A DNA stretch of 64,000 nt from Dyadobacter chenwenxiniae. Lineage in GTDB: Bacteria > Bacteroidota > Bacteroidia > Cytophagales > Spirosomataceae. Location: positions 6,763,001 to 6,827,000 of the forward strand of contig NZ_CP094997.1 in assembly GCF_022869785.1 (NCBI RefSeq), in the 5' to 3' direction. A model generated the notes under the pieces. The model worked only from the letters and a program-made list of their open reading frames with translations. It was not told the DNA's origin and did not search any database. Numbering within the stretch: the stretch's first letter is position 1; every line of letters starts with the position of its first letter. This document shows, piece by piece, positions 52,229 to 60,851 of the stretch. A program made the position numbers and the translations under genes.

Positions 52229-53104
52229 ATGTTTTCAGAACGAAAGGTTTTGTTGGTTGTAAATCCGATCTCCGGCGATGTCGACAAGGATGAGGTTTTT
52301 GAAATAGTCATAGAAAGTGCTGCGGCGAAGGGTTATGATCTGCGTATTTACACAACCACAGGCGAGCATGATTTGGAAACAATCCGGGAGATGGTGGGAA
52401 ACATTAAGCCGGAGCGCGTGCTGGTGGCAGGCGGCGACGGCACCATATCGCTATCAGCCGAAGCCGTGCAGGGCGCTGACGTAATTATGGGCATCATTCC
52501 TGTGGGATCTGCCAATGGGCTGGCTATGGATTTTGGCATTACAGGTTCTCTTGCTGAGGCTGTTGAGGTGGCTTTTGGGGATAAGATCGTGGGGATCGAT
52601 GCAGTTTGTATCAATAATGAGATCAGCCTGCATTTGGCGGATGTGGGATTAAATGCATTGCTTGTTAAAAACTACGAGAACAGCGATACGCGTGGAAAGC
52701 TCGGTTATGCCCGGGAAATGCTGAAAACGCTGAGCGAGCACGAAAACTTCCTGGTGAGGATTACGACAGAAGAGGAAGTGATTGAGACAGACGTGCTGAT
52801 TGTCATCATTGCGAATGCACAAAAATACGGCACAGGCGTGACCATTAACCCGGCGGGCGACATGTCCGACGGTCGCTTTGAATTGGTCATTGCCAAAAAA
52901 CTCGATTTTATTGAGACCGCTAAAATTCTTGCCGGCAGTACGGATTTCAATCCGGAGATTATGCGCGTCATTTCTGTTGAAAAAGCTGAAATAGAATGCC
53001 TTGATAAAGAAGCACATTTCCAGATCGATGGTGAATACAAAGGTCTGGTCCGCAATCTGGAAGCGCATATTTTGAAGGATTATATTAAGGTGGCAGTTCC
53101 TTGA
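52229..53104 (+). CDS. Diacylglycerol kinase catalytic-domain protein (DagK/YegS family)
   Basis: A 291-aa lipid kinase. VLLVVNPISGD at 7-17, the nucleotide-binding loop GGDGT at 68-72, and PVGSANGLA near 95-103 are the DAGK family motifs. It phosphorylates diacylglycerol or a sphingoid lipid with ATP. ATG at 52229 is chosen because the kinase fold starts there; the longer frame begins at 52115 inside the divergent gene. It lies 45 bases from the App1-type gene, whose predicted reaction is the reverse. Confidence 0.92.
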   Translation: MFSERKVLLVVNPISGDVDKDEVFEIVIESAAAKGYDLRIYTTTGEHDLETIREMVGNIKPERVLVAGGDGTISLSAEAVQGADVIMGIIPVGSANGLAMDFGITGSLAEAVEVAFGDKIVGIDAVCINNEISLHLADVGLNALLVKNYENSDTRGKLGYAREMLKTLSEHENFLVRITTEEEVIETDVLIVIIANAQKYGTGVTINPAGDMSDGRFELVIAKKLDFIETAKILAGSTDFNPEIMRVISVEKAEIECLDKEAHFQIDGEYKGLVRNLEAHILKDYIKVAVP

Positions 53105-53105
53105 G

Positions 53106-53200
53106 GCTTTCGGCAATCGGCTTTCGGCGCTCGGCTATCGGCTGTCAGCTTTTAATCTGGATTGAGTTTTGATAGCCGATGGCCGAAAGCCGACAGCCAA
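53106..53200. repeat. Repeat-rich palindrome after the diacylglycerol kinase
   Basis: CGGCTTTCGGC-type units are repeated, and a left arm (53119-53139) pairs with the arm at 53171-53191 with two mismatches. It may terminate the kinase transcript. No T-run of note follows. Confidence 0.7.
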
Positions 53201-53264
53201 TCAGTAGCCCGGGTTGGTTCTGCCCTTTTGTCAAAATCTATTCATTCTCTTTTTTGCCTGACTG

Positions 53265-54416
53265 ATGAAAGTTGTTTTAATGTCTCTACTAGTAGTTTGT
53301 TGTCTGACAAACACATTGTCTGCGCAGCAGGCGGAATTGTGCCAGGGCGCCTATTTCACCGAAGCGCAGGGGAAAGAATTCTTGGAAAAACATACCGTTA
53401 AGACGAAACTGGAATGGGAAACCCGCGCTGCCGCCATTCGGAAGCAGATTCGTGAAGGAATGGGTTTAGAAACCATGCCCGCAAAACCAACGTCTGGACC
53501 GATCATTCACAGCAAACGCGAAATGGATGGCTATACGGTTGAGAATGTTGCATTTGAAAGCATGCCAGGCATTTATGTGACGGGAAATTTATATAAGCCA
53601 ACAAAAAAGCAGCAATCCTACGCTGGAATTTTATGTCCGCATGGGCATGGTGAAAATCCACACGGCCGTTTCAGGGAACAAACCCAAAAACGCTGCGCAA
53701 CGCTTGCTCGCATGGGCGCCGTAGTGTTCGTGCTGGACATGGTGGGGCAGGGCGATTCCAAATATTGCGAGCATAAAATGCCAAAAGCGCTTAAATTACA
53801 AGCTATTAACAGTGTCCGAGCACTCGATTTTCTTATGGCACAGCCAGGTGTTGATCCTGAAAGAATCGGTGTCACGGGTGAATCGGGTGGGGGAACGCAA
53901 ACTTTTCTACTTGCTGCGCTGGACAATCGGGTGAAAGTGAGTGCGCCGGTTGTGATGGTTTCGGCCCATTTCTTTGGCGGATGTGTGTGTGAAAGCGGAC
54001 TTCCGATCCACAAAAAAGGGGATTTTCAAACCAACAATGTTGAAATCGCATCGCTAACGGCACCGCGTCCAATGCTTCTCGTGTCCGACGGCGACGACTG
54101 GACCAAAAATACACCGAATGTTGAATTTCCATTTATTCAGAACATTTATGGGCTGTATGGAAAGAGAGATTTAGTTGAAAATGTGCATTTACCTGACGAA
54201 AAGCATGATTTCGGTCCTTCCAAAAGAATTGCGATGTACACTTTCATGGCCAAACAACTTGCGCTTGATCTCAAATCGGTAACTGATTCGCAGGGTAAAA
54301 TAGATGAAAATCCTTCCAAGGTGCTTGAACAAAATGATCTGGAAGTTTTCAATGCGGCGCATCCACGACCGGCCAATGCGGTAATCGGTGATGAGGCGGT
54401 GATGAAACTGCTTTAA
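53265..54416 (+). CDS. Secreted alpha/beta-hydrolase, acetylxylan esterase-like
   Basis: A 383-aa exported hydrolase. The signal peptide is residues 1-20, ending NTLSA. The nucleophile is S207 in VTGESGGGTQTF. The Asp is probably in VSDGDDW, and the His is in LPDEKHDFG. The oxyanion-side motif CPHGHGE is at about 124-130. It resembles acetylxylan esterase / dienelactone-type hydrolases of Bacteroidota used on plant polysaccharides. The GntP-type permease starts 11 bases after its stop, so the two are likely co-transcribed. Substrate not determined. Confidence 0.85.
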   Translation: MKVVLMSLLVVCCLTNTLSAQQAELCQGAYFTEAQGKEFLEKHTVKTKLEWETRAAAIRKQIREGMGLETMPAKPTSGPIIHSKREMDGYTVENVAFESMPGIYVTGNLYKPTKKQQSYAGILCPHGHGENPHGRFREQTQKRCATLARMGAVVFVLDMVGQGDSKYCEHKMPKALKLQAINSVRALDFLMAQPGVDPERIGVTGESGGGTQTFLLAALDNRVKVSAPVVMVSAHFFGGCVCESGLPIHKKGDFQTNNVEIASLTAPRPMLLVSDGDDWTKNTPNVEFPFIQNIYGLYGKRDLVENVHLPDEKHDFGPSKRIAMYTFMAKQLALDLKSVTDSQGKIDENPSKVLEQNDLEVFNAAHPRPANAVIGDEAVMKLL

Positions 54417-54427
54417 ACGAATATCTG

Positions 54428-55762
54428 ATGATCATATTCATTGTTCTCGCAGCCATTGTTTTCATTATATTAAGTTCGACACTTCTGAAAATGCACCCGC
54501 TTGTCGGATTGCTACTTGCAGCGATTGGCGTTGGCGTTTTTGCCGGTTTGCCAATTGACAGGCTAGCCGAAACAATAGGCAAAGGTTTTGGCGAATTAAT
54601 GTCCAAAATCGGCTTAATGGTGATTTTAGGCTGTGTAATCGGTGCGATTTTGGATAAATCCGGTGCTGCAATTAAAGTGGCAGATGTCATACTGAAATTA
54701 TTCGGCGAGAAACGTCCGGCCTTTGCAATGGCGGTGATTGGCGGGATTGTGGGAATTCCGGTTTTTTGTGATTCCGGGTTCATTATTTTGCATAAGCTCA
54801 ATCAAATTGTTGCAAAAAGAACAGGAAAGCCACTGGGAACCATCGCATTGTCTTTGTCTGGTGGACTTTTTGTTACGCACACGCTTGTGCCACCTACGCC
54901 CGGCCCATTGTCCGCAGCTGGAAACTTAGGTATCGCAGATTCTGTCGGATTGGTTATTCTGATCGGGTTAATCGTTTCCATTCCAAGTCTTTTCCTCTCA
55001 ACCTGGTTTGCAGGAAGATATGCAAAAAATGTTGTGATTACTGAAAGTGCAGCTGTTGAGCCGCCTGTGATCATTCATGAAAGTCGGCTTCCACCTGCAT
55101 GGAAAGCATTCATGCCCATCCTTCTGCCCATTATCCTGATCACATTAGCATCTTTCGCAAGGATTCTAAACTTCCCCGAAATCTGGACAAAATGGCTGGG
55201 TTTTTTTGGCAGCCCGCTGGTTTCTTTTCTCCTCGCGATCTTTTTCAGTTACTCCCTTTTCCCGGAATATGCCTCAGAAAGAATGATGGCCTGTTTCAAA
55301 AGTGGTATCGAACATTGCGGGACAACATTGGTGCTTGTAGGAGCAGGAGGCGCCTTCGGCGCGATTTTGAAAGAAACGACTTTGAAAGATATGGTGAGTC
55401 AATGGCTGTTACATAACGAAATGTCCGGCGCTTACTTGCTATTAATTGCCTTCCTTATCGCTGCATTCTTTAAAACAGCACAAGGGTCAACTACATCCGC
55501 GATGGTGCTGACCACCAGCATTCTGGCGCCGTTACTAGCCTCGCTTGGGTTTGTCACGCCCATTCAAATCACATTAGTCGTCATGGCCGTAGGAAGCGGA
55601 GCCATGATTGTGTCGCATACGAATGATGCGTGGTTCTGGGTTGTTTCGCAGTTTACGGGGATTTCAGCGAGGGACACTTATCGGACTCATACCATTCTCA
55701 CGGGGTTGCAGGGGGCTGTGAGTTTTGTCGTGACGATAGTTTTGTGGTTTTTGTTAGGCTGA
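54428..55762 (+). CDS. GntP-family gluconate/organic-acid:proton symporter
   Basis: A 444-aa inner-membrane permease with about twelve to fourteen hydrophobic segments. The family's conserved loops are visible: GIPVFCDSGFIIL at about 108-120 and HTLVPPTPGPLSAAGNL near 151-167. The last third has the GSGAMIVSHTNDAWFW motif. It moves gluconate or a related sugar acid with protons. Its stop overlaps the end of the convergent MNT gene by nine bases. Co-transcription with the esterase suggests uptake of a released product, but this is inferred. Confidence 0.93.
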   Translation: MIIFIVLAAIVFIILSSTLLKMHPLVGLLLAAIGVGVFAGLPIDRLAETIGKGFGELMSKIGLMVILGCVIGAILDKSGAAIKVADVILKLFGEKRPAFAMAVIGGIVGIPVFCDSGFIILHKLNQIVAKRTGKPLGTIALSLSGGLFVTHTLVPPTPGPLSAAGNLGIADSVGLVILIGLIVSIPSLFLSTWFAGRYAKNVVITESAAVEPPVIIHESRLPPAWKAFMPILLPIILITLASFARILNFPEIWTKWLGFFGSPLVSFLLAIFFSYSLFPEYASERMMACFKSGIEHCGTTLVLVGAGGAFGAILKETTLKDMVSQWLLHNEMSGAYLLLIAFLIAAFFKTAQGSTTSAMVLTTSILAPLLASLGFVTPIQITLVVMAVGSGAMIVSHTNDAWFWVVSQFTGISARDTYRTHTILTGLQGAVSFVVTIVLWFLLG

Positions 55763-56083
55763 CTGTCCTAATTTGAATTCAATGCCGGTCTTCCTAATTT
55801 CCGCAGCAAACGGATTGTTCGAAGAGAGCATATCTTGCTTTGAAATCGGGTGCGGCTCTATTCTGGAATCAAATTGAGAAGCTAACATCATTAGCCTGAC
55901 TTGCGTATCAAATCTTTCGTGCTCTGGTAAATGCTCGATGACTAGGGCAATGTCGATGTCACTTTCTGCACGAGAATTACTTCTGGCATAAGACCCGAAC
56001 AAATAGGCCGCAACCAAACCTGGCTGACTTTTAGAGACGGAGAAAACAAAGCGTTCTAATGTTTGATTAAGTCCTTGATCCAT
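55754..56083 (-). CDS. MNT-domain nucleotidyltransferase (MntA-like antitoxin)
   Basis: A 109-aa minimal nucleotidyltransferase. The polymerase-beta motif GSx10DxD is G30, S31, D42 and D44, in FGSYARSNSRAESDID. In characterised MntA/HepT systems such proteins AMPylate and silence a HEPN partner. It overlaps the upstream HEPN gene by 28 bases, the usual coupling, and its end overlaps the convergent GntP gene. Confidence 0.88.
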   Translation of the reverse strand: MDQGLNQTLERFVFSVSKSQPGLVAAYLFGSYARSNSRAESDIDIALVIEHLPEHERFDTQVRLMMLASQFDSRIEPHPISKQDMLSSNNPFAAEIRKTGIEFKLGQSA

Positions 56084-56463
56084 AATCTGTTTTCTTTTAG
56101 GCGTTCAATCCAATTTCTCGTGAATTCTGGTGTGCAGGTTTTCTGAAAACTCATTTTATAGTCGTCATATCTTCCATTGATATTAAAAGCAGTGACGGAT
56201 AGAAGAAACAGTTTTCTTTCCTCGGTTAGTTCAATACTACTTTTTTCAGCGAGCCTTAATAAGTTATGTGTGAAGGGCGGGAATTCATTGTTAATCTTGA
56301 CAAACATTGCTTTTAACAACTTCTCTATCATTAGGTGTCCAACAAATAAGCTCCATGCATAGCGTTTGCTATCGAACATTGCAGTCATCGTCTCAAAGTC
56401 GTCCTCGGAACTTTTGATCCAATAATCAATAACTTTCTCCTGATTGAATCCGGCTTCATCCAT
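56056..56463 (-). CDS. HEPN-domain protein, partner of the MNT gene
   Basis: A 135-aa all-helical HEPN protein. The N-terminal WIKSSEDDFETMTAMFDSKRY at about 15-35 and VGHLMIEKLLKAMF at about 41-54 are the HEPN core, and NGRYDDYKMSF near 94-104 is the family's RYxxYK region. The RNase motif Rx4-6H of toxic HepT proteins is not seen (the spacings present are R-x8-H), so RNase activity is doubtful. It is the first gene of the pair. Confidence 0.85.
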   Translation of the reverse strand: MDEAGFNQEKVIDYWIKSSEDDFETMTAMFDSKRYAWSLFVGHLMIEKLLKAMFVKINNEFPPFTHNLLRLAEKSSIELTEERKLFLLSVTAFNINGRYDDYKMSFQKTCTPEFTRNWIERLKENRLWIKDLIKH

Positions 56464-56499
56464 TCACAAAAATATAGATTTAGTTAAGTAATCGGTAAA

Positions 56500-56534
56500 A
56501 CAAAAAGAGGATAACCAAAAAATGGCTATCCTCT
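56500..56534 (-). terminator. Terminator after sucC
   Basis: GAGGATAGCCA pairs with TGGTTATCCTC on the minus strand around a short T-loop, followed by TTTTTG. A G-T pair is tolerated in the stem. Confidence 0.8.
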
Positions 56535-56553
56535 CTATTATATACTGTATTTC

Positions 56554-57777
56554 TTAAACTCCCAGCTCAGCCAAAACCTCTGAAACCTTAGCAGCAGCCT
56601 CCTTAAACTCAATTGCCGAAGAAACTTTCAAGCCTGATTCATTGATAATTCTTGCTCCTTCTTCTGCATTCGTTCCTTGCAAGCGAACGATAATTGGAAC
56701 CGGAATTTCTCCGATGGCTTTGTAAGCTTCCACAACACCGGCCGCAACGCGGTCGCAACGAACGATTCCGCCGAAGATGTTGATCAGGATTGCCTTAACG
56801 TTTGGATCTTTCAGAATGATACGGAAACCTGCTTCTACGGTGCGTGCATTTGCGCCACCCCCAACATCCAGGAAGTTAGCCGGCTCGCCGCCTGAAAGCT
56901 TGATAAGGTCCATTGTTGCCATAGCAAGACCAGCACCGTTCACCATGCAACCCACGTTTCCGTCCAGTTTCACATAGTTCAGGTTGTTTGCGCCTGCTTC
57001 CACTTCCAAAGGATCTTCTTCGTTCGTATCACGCATTTCTGCCAGTTCCGGGTGACGATACAATGCATTGTCATCCAGATCCACTTTGGCATCAACGGCA
57101 AGAATTTTATTATCAGATGTTTTTAAAACCGGATTGATTTCAAACATCGCAGAATCACTTTCAATATATGCCTTGTAAAGCGCAGTGATGAATTTCACCA
57201 TTTCTTTAAATGCATCACCTTCAAGGCCCAAAGCAAAAGCCACTTTACGAGCCTGGAATGGCTGTAAGCCTACTTTTGGATCAATCCACTCTTTCATGAT
57301 CTTCTCAGGCGTATGCTCTGCAACTTCTTCAATGTCCATACCGCCTTCGGTGCTGGCCATGATCACATTGCAGTTTCTGCCACGGTCAAGGAGGATCGAA
57401 AGATAGTATTCTTTCGGCTCGCTTGGTCCTGGATAATACACGTCTTCGGCAATAAGCACTTTGTTAACACGCTTACCATCAGGACCAGTCTGGTGTGTAA
57501 CCAGCACTTTCCCCAAAATGTTATTAGATATGGTGCGAACATCTTCAACAGATTTCGCAAGGGCAACGCCACGTTGTTCTGTTCCAACGATGCGGCCTTT
57601 TCCACGTCCACCTGCGTGGATCTGGGATTTTACTACATACCATTTGGTACCAGTCTGCTGGCTAAGCTCACGCGCAACTTCAACTGCCTTGTCCGGAGTG
57701 TCGGCTACGAGCCCTTCCTGAATACGCACACCGTATTTTTTAAGAACGCTTTTGCCTTGATATTCGTGAATATTCAT
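56554..57777 (-). CDS. sucC: Succinate-CoA ligase beta subunit
   Basis: A 407-aa ATP-grasp subunit of the TCA-cycle enzyme that makes succinate and ATP or GTP from succinyl-CoA. MNIHEYQGKSVLKKYG begins it, and AGGRGKG at about 52-58 is the nucleotide-loop motif. FEINPVL near 215 and the C-terminal GGIVRCDRVAAG loop, the CoA-ligase domain, follow. Length is usual. sucD is not adjacent, as is common in Bacteroidota. It carries its own promoter candidate and terminator. Confidence 0.97.
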   Translation of the reverse strand: MNIHEYQGKSVLKKYGVRIQEGLVADTPDKAVEVARELSQQTGTKWYVVKSQIHAGGRGKGRIVGTEQRGVALAKSVEDVRTISNNILGKVLVTHQTGPDGKRVNKVLIAEDVYYPGPSEPKEYYLSILLDRGRNCNVIMASTEGGMDIEEVAEHTPEKIMKEWIDPKVGLQPFQARKVAFALGLEGDAFKEMVKFITALYKAYIESDSAMFEINPVLKTSDNKILAVDAKVDLDDNALYRHPELAEMRDTNEEDPLEVEAGANNLNYVKLDGNVGCMVNGAGLAMATMDLIKLSGGEPANFLDVGGGANARTVEAGFRIILKDPNVKAILINIFGGIVRCDRVAAGVVEAYKAIGEIPVPIIVRLQGTNAEEGARIINESGLKVSSAIEFKEAAAKVSEVLAELGV

Positions 57778-57782
57778 GAGTA

Positions 57783-57811
57783 TAAAAGTAAATTGGTATT
57801 TTCACGGCAAA
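57783..57811 (-). promoter_or_regulatory. Promoter candidate for sucC
   Basis: On the minus strand a TTTG (-33 type) is 17 bases before TACTTTTA, near the consensus TAnnTTTG. Start of transcription would fall within a few bases of the ATG, giving an almost leaderless message. Confidence 0.45.
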
Positions 57812-57868
57812 TTAAGGAATTAATCAAAACGGGCGTAGGTTTCAGTCCAATTATCTTTCTTCACGAAT

Positions 57869-58531
57869 ATGAATTTACTGCGGGCGAGCGGGATCAGGCG
57901 CACATACGGTTCTTTACAGGTTTTGAAGGGGATTGATTTAGAAGTTGAGAAAGGGGAAGTTGTCGCAATTGTGGGCGCTTCCGGCGCAGGGAAAAGCACA
58001 TTTCTCCATATTCTGGGTACATTGGACAGGCCGGACCAGGGACAAGTTTTTATTGAAGACATCAATGTTTTTACCCAAAAAGACAAAGACCTTGCCCGTT
58101 TCCGCAATGAAAAAGTAGGCTTCATTTTTCAATTTCATAACCTCCTTGCTGAGTTTACAGCGTTGGAAAATGCCTGTATGCCGGGATATATCAATGGCTC
58201 AATGAGTGAAAAGGACATTCTGGCACGAGGAAAAGAATTGCTTGATATGCTGGGTCTTGCAGAAAGAGCGAATCATTTGCCTTCTCAGCTTTCAGGTGGT
58301 GAGCAGCAAAGGGTTGCCGTGGCAAGGGCGCTTTTGAACAAACCTTCGATCGTATTGGCTGACGAACCAAGCGGTAACCTGGATTCACATAATGCATTGG
58401 AATTGCATCAGTTGTTTTTCAAGCTGCGGGATGATTTTGGGCAGACATTTGTGATTGTTACGCACAACGAAGATCTGGCAGCAATGGCTGATCGGAGGTT
58501 AGTCATGCAGGATGGCTTTATGCAATCATAA
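57869..58531 (+). CDS. LolD-like ABC transporter ATP-binding protein
   Basis: A 220-aa ABC ATPase. Walker A is GASGAGKST (37-45), the Q-loop FIFQFHNLL, the signature LSGGEQQRVAVARA and Walker B IVLADEPSGNLD. This matches the MacB/LolD/FtsE subfamily, which serves lipoprotein release or peptide export together with an MacB/LolC-type permease. No permease gene is adjacent. LolD is the likeliest name but is not certain. Confidence 0.88.
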   Translation: MNLLRASGIRRTYGSLQVLKGIDLEVEKGEVVAIVGASGAGKSTFLHILGTLDRPDQGQVFIEDINVFTQKDKDLARFRNEKVGFIFQFHNLLAEFTALENACMPGYINGSMSEKDILARGKELLDMLGLAERANHLPSQLSGGEQQRVAVARALLNKPSIVLADEPSGNLDSHNALELHQLFFKLRDDFGQTFVIVTHNEDLAAMADRRLVMQDGFMQS

Positions 58532-58533
58532 AA

Positions 58534-58632
58534 GTTGAGAGTCTAAAGTTAAAAAGTTCAGAGTTTAAAGTCTAGAGTCTAAACATTTGACTCTAATTCT
58601 AAACTCTGAACTTTTTAAACTATAAACTCTCA
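58534..58632. repeat. Long imperfect palindrome between convergent genes
   Basis: TTGAGAGTCTAAAGTT...AAAAAGTTCAGAGTTT on the left pairs with AAACTCTGAACTTTTT...ATAAACTCTCAA on the right. It probably acts as a bidirectional terminator. AGTCTAAAGTT-type units are repeated inside. Confidence 0.75.
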
Positions 58633-58636
58633 AATA

Positions 58637-60268
58637 TTACATCATTCCACCCATTCCGCCGCCGTGGCTGTGGCCGCCACCTGCAGGAGCTTCTTCTGGT
58701 TCGTCAGCAATTACACATTCTGTTGTCAACAACAAACCTGCGATAGATGCTGCGTTTTCCAAAGCAAGGCGGGATACTTTCTTAGGGTCAATGATACCAG
58801 CTTCCAAAAGGTCTGTGTAAACATTGTCCTTCGCGTTGTAACCGTAAGCGCCAGTTCCTTCTTTTACTTTCGCAACAACTACTGAAGGCTCTTGGCCTGA
58901 GTTAGAAACGATTGTTCTCAAAGGAGCTTCCAAAGCTACGCGGATGATATTGATACCCGTTGTTTCGTCTTCGTTGTTGCCGGTAAAGCCTTCCAGCGCA
59001 GCAGTTGCACGAATGTAAGCAACACCACCACCAGCTACGATACCTTCTTCAACAGCAGCACGAGTTGCGTGCAATGCATCGTCAACGCGGTCTTTTTTCT
59101 CTTTCATTTCAACCTCAGTTGCAGCTCCGATGTAAAGGATAGCTACACCACCTGACAATTTAGCAAGGCGTTCCTGAAGTTTTTCGCGATCGTAATCAGA
59201 AGTTGTATTTTCGATCTGCGCTTTGATCTGGTTCACGCGGCCCTGAATGTCTTCAGAGTTGCCTGATCCGTTAACCAAAGTTGTGTTGTCTTTGTCAATA
59301 ATCGCTTTTTCGCAAGTACCAAGATATTCCAAAGTAGCGTTTTCCAATTTGAAACCACGCTCTTCGCTAATAACTGTACCGCCAGTGATGATCGCGATGT
59401 CTTCAAGCATTGCTTTACGACGGTCACCAAAACCAGGAGCTTTCACAGCAGCCACTTTCAAGGCGCCACGGATTTTGTTTACTACTAATGTAGCAAGCGC
59501 TTCTCCGTCAACATCTTCTGCCAAAATAAGCAAAGGACGGCCTGTTTGAGCAACAGCTTCTAAAACTGGAAGAAGTTCTTTCATTGAAGAAACTTTCTTC
59601 TCAGAAATCAAGATATATGGACGCTCAAGATCAGCTTCCATTTTCTCTGTATTTGTAACAAAATATGGAGACAGGTAACCACGGTCAAACTGCATACCTT
59701 CCACAGTTTTAACTTCTGTTTCCGTTCCGCGTGCTTCTTCAACAGTGATAACACCTTCTTTTCCTACTTTTTCCATCGCCTCGGCGATCATTTGACCAAT
59801 TTCTTCGTCATGGTTAGCCGAAATTGTAGCAACCTGAGCGATTTCTTTGGAAGTAGAAATGTTTTTCTTTTGAGATTCAAGATCTTTAACGATCACAGAA
59901 ACTGCTTTATCAATTCCGCGTTTCAGATCCATTGGGTTAGCACCCGCTGCTACGTTCTTAACACCGATTGAATAAATAGCCTGAGCCAAAACAGTGGCAG
60001 TAGTTGTACCATCACCTGCGGAATCAGCAGTTTTAGAAGCTACTTCTTTCACCAACTGAGCACCCATGTTTTCGATAGGGTCTTTCAGATCGATTTCTTT
60101 TGCAACCGTTACACCATCTTTTGTGATGCTAGGCGATCCGAATTTTTTATCGATAACTACGTTACGACCACGAGGTCCTAATGTTACTTTAACGGCGTCA
60201 GCCAATGTATCAACACCGCGCTTAATTTTATCACGAGCTTCGGTATCGAAGAAAATTTTCTTAGACAT
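58637..60268 (-). CDS. groL: Chaperonin GroEL
   Basis: A 543-aa group I chaperonin subunit that folds proteins in the cytoplasm in a GroES-capped ring. LGPRGRNVVIDK (30-41), GDGTTTATVLAQAI (about 86-99, ATP-binding) and the C-terminal GGM-type tail (HSHGGGMGGMM) are typical. Length matches the family. It is the second gene of the groES-groEL operon, 55 bases after groES. No CIRCE element is seen upstream. Confidence 0.99.
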   Translation of the reverse strand: MSKKIFFDTEARDKIKRGVDTLADAVKVTLGPRGRNVVIDKKFGSPSITKDGVTVAKEIDLKDPIENMGAQLVKEVASKTADSAGDGTTTATVLAQAIYSIGVKNVAAGANPMDLKRGIDKAVSVIVKDLESQKKNISTSKEIAQVATISANHDEEIGQMIAEAMEKVGKEGVITVEEARGTETEVKTVEGMQFDRGYLSPYFVTNTEKMEADLERPYILISEKKVSSMKELLPVLEAVAQTGRPLLILAEDVDGEALATLVVNKIRGALKVAAVKAPGFGDRRKAMLEDIAIITGGTVISEERGFKLENATLEYLGTCEKAIIDKDNTTLVNGSGNSEDIQGRVNQIKAQIENTTSDYDREKLQERLAKLSGGVAILYIGAATEVEMKEKKDRVDDALHATRAAVEEGIVAGGGVAYIRATAALEGFTGNNEDETTGINIIRVALEAPLRTIVSNSGQEPSVVVAKVKEGTGAYGYNAKDNVYTDLLEAGIIDPKKVSRLALENAASIAGLLLTTECVIADEPEEAPAGGGHSHGGGMGGMM

Positions 60269-60323
60269 ACTAATTAATCGTTTTGATTTTTCTTGATTGA
60301 GTTATTTTCTGGACTTGCTGATA

Positions 60324-60620
60324 TTAACCAATAATGGCGTAAATGTCAGACTCACGCATGATCAGCACATCTTTGCCTTCGTACGCCAATTCAGTTCCTG
60401 AATATTTTCCGTATAATACGGTGTCACCTACCTTAACGGTCATCGGCTCGTCTTTTTTACCCGGGCCCACTGCTACAACAGTTCCACGTTGAGGTTTTTC
60501 CTTTGCAGTATCAGGGATAATGATACCAAATGCTGTTTTTTCTTCGGCTGGGGCTGGTTCTACAAGAACACGATCAGCCAGAGGTTGTACGTTCACTTGT
60601 ATTTCTGCTAAAGTTGACAT
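60324..60620 (-). CDS. groS: Co-chaperonin GroES
   Basis: A 98-aa co-chaperonin that caps the GroEL ring. VQPLADRVLVEPAPAEEKTAFGIIIPD at 10-36 contains the mobile loop, and VGDTVLYGKYSGTEL follows. Length is usual. It is the first gene of the pair. Confidence 0.98.
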   Translation of the reverse strand: MSTLAEIQVNVQPLADRVLVEPAPAEEKTAFGIIIPDTAKEKPQRGTVVAVGPGKKDEPMTVKVGDTVLYGKYSGTELAYEGKDVLIMRESDIYAIIG

Positions 60621-60668
60621 AAATATTAAACGTTTGTTTTTTGATTGTCAGTAATAGATTTGACTGAA

Positions 60669-60696
60669 ACCAAGTAAGCACAATCTATGCCAGCAA
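60669..60696 (-). promoter_or_regulatory. Promoter candidate for groES-groEL
   Basis: On the minus strand a TTG is 17 bases before TACTTGGT, an imperfect match to TAnnTTTG, about 50 bases before the ATG. Mismatches at the second half make it tentative. Confidence 0.3.
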
Positions 60697-60851
60697 GCTA
60701 TGGCTGACATTTTTTCCGGGAAGTGTGACAGATTTGTACCTTACCCTGTCGTTATATGATTATAAGAGGTAATTTTATTGTCATGCGCGGCAGTCAATTG
60801 TTTCACGATTTGAAAATGCTTAAATTTTATCGGCACCAAATTTAGAATCCT

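Noticed and set aside
57313..57936. A 207-aa plus-strand frame over sucC
   Set aside because: sucC on the other strand is certain, and the frame has no recognisable family.
60621..60851. CIRCE-type heat-shock operator before groES
   Set aside because: No TTAGCACTC-N9-GAGTGCTAA palindrome or close variant is present.
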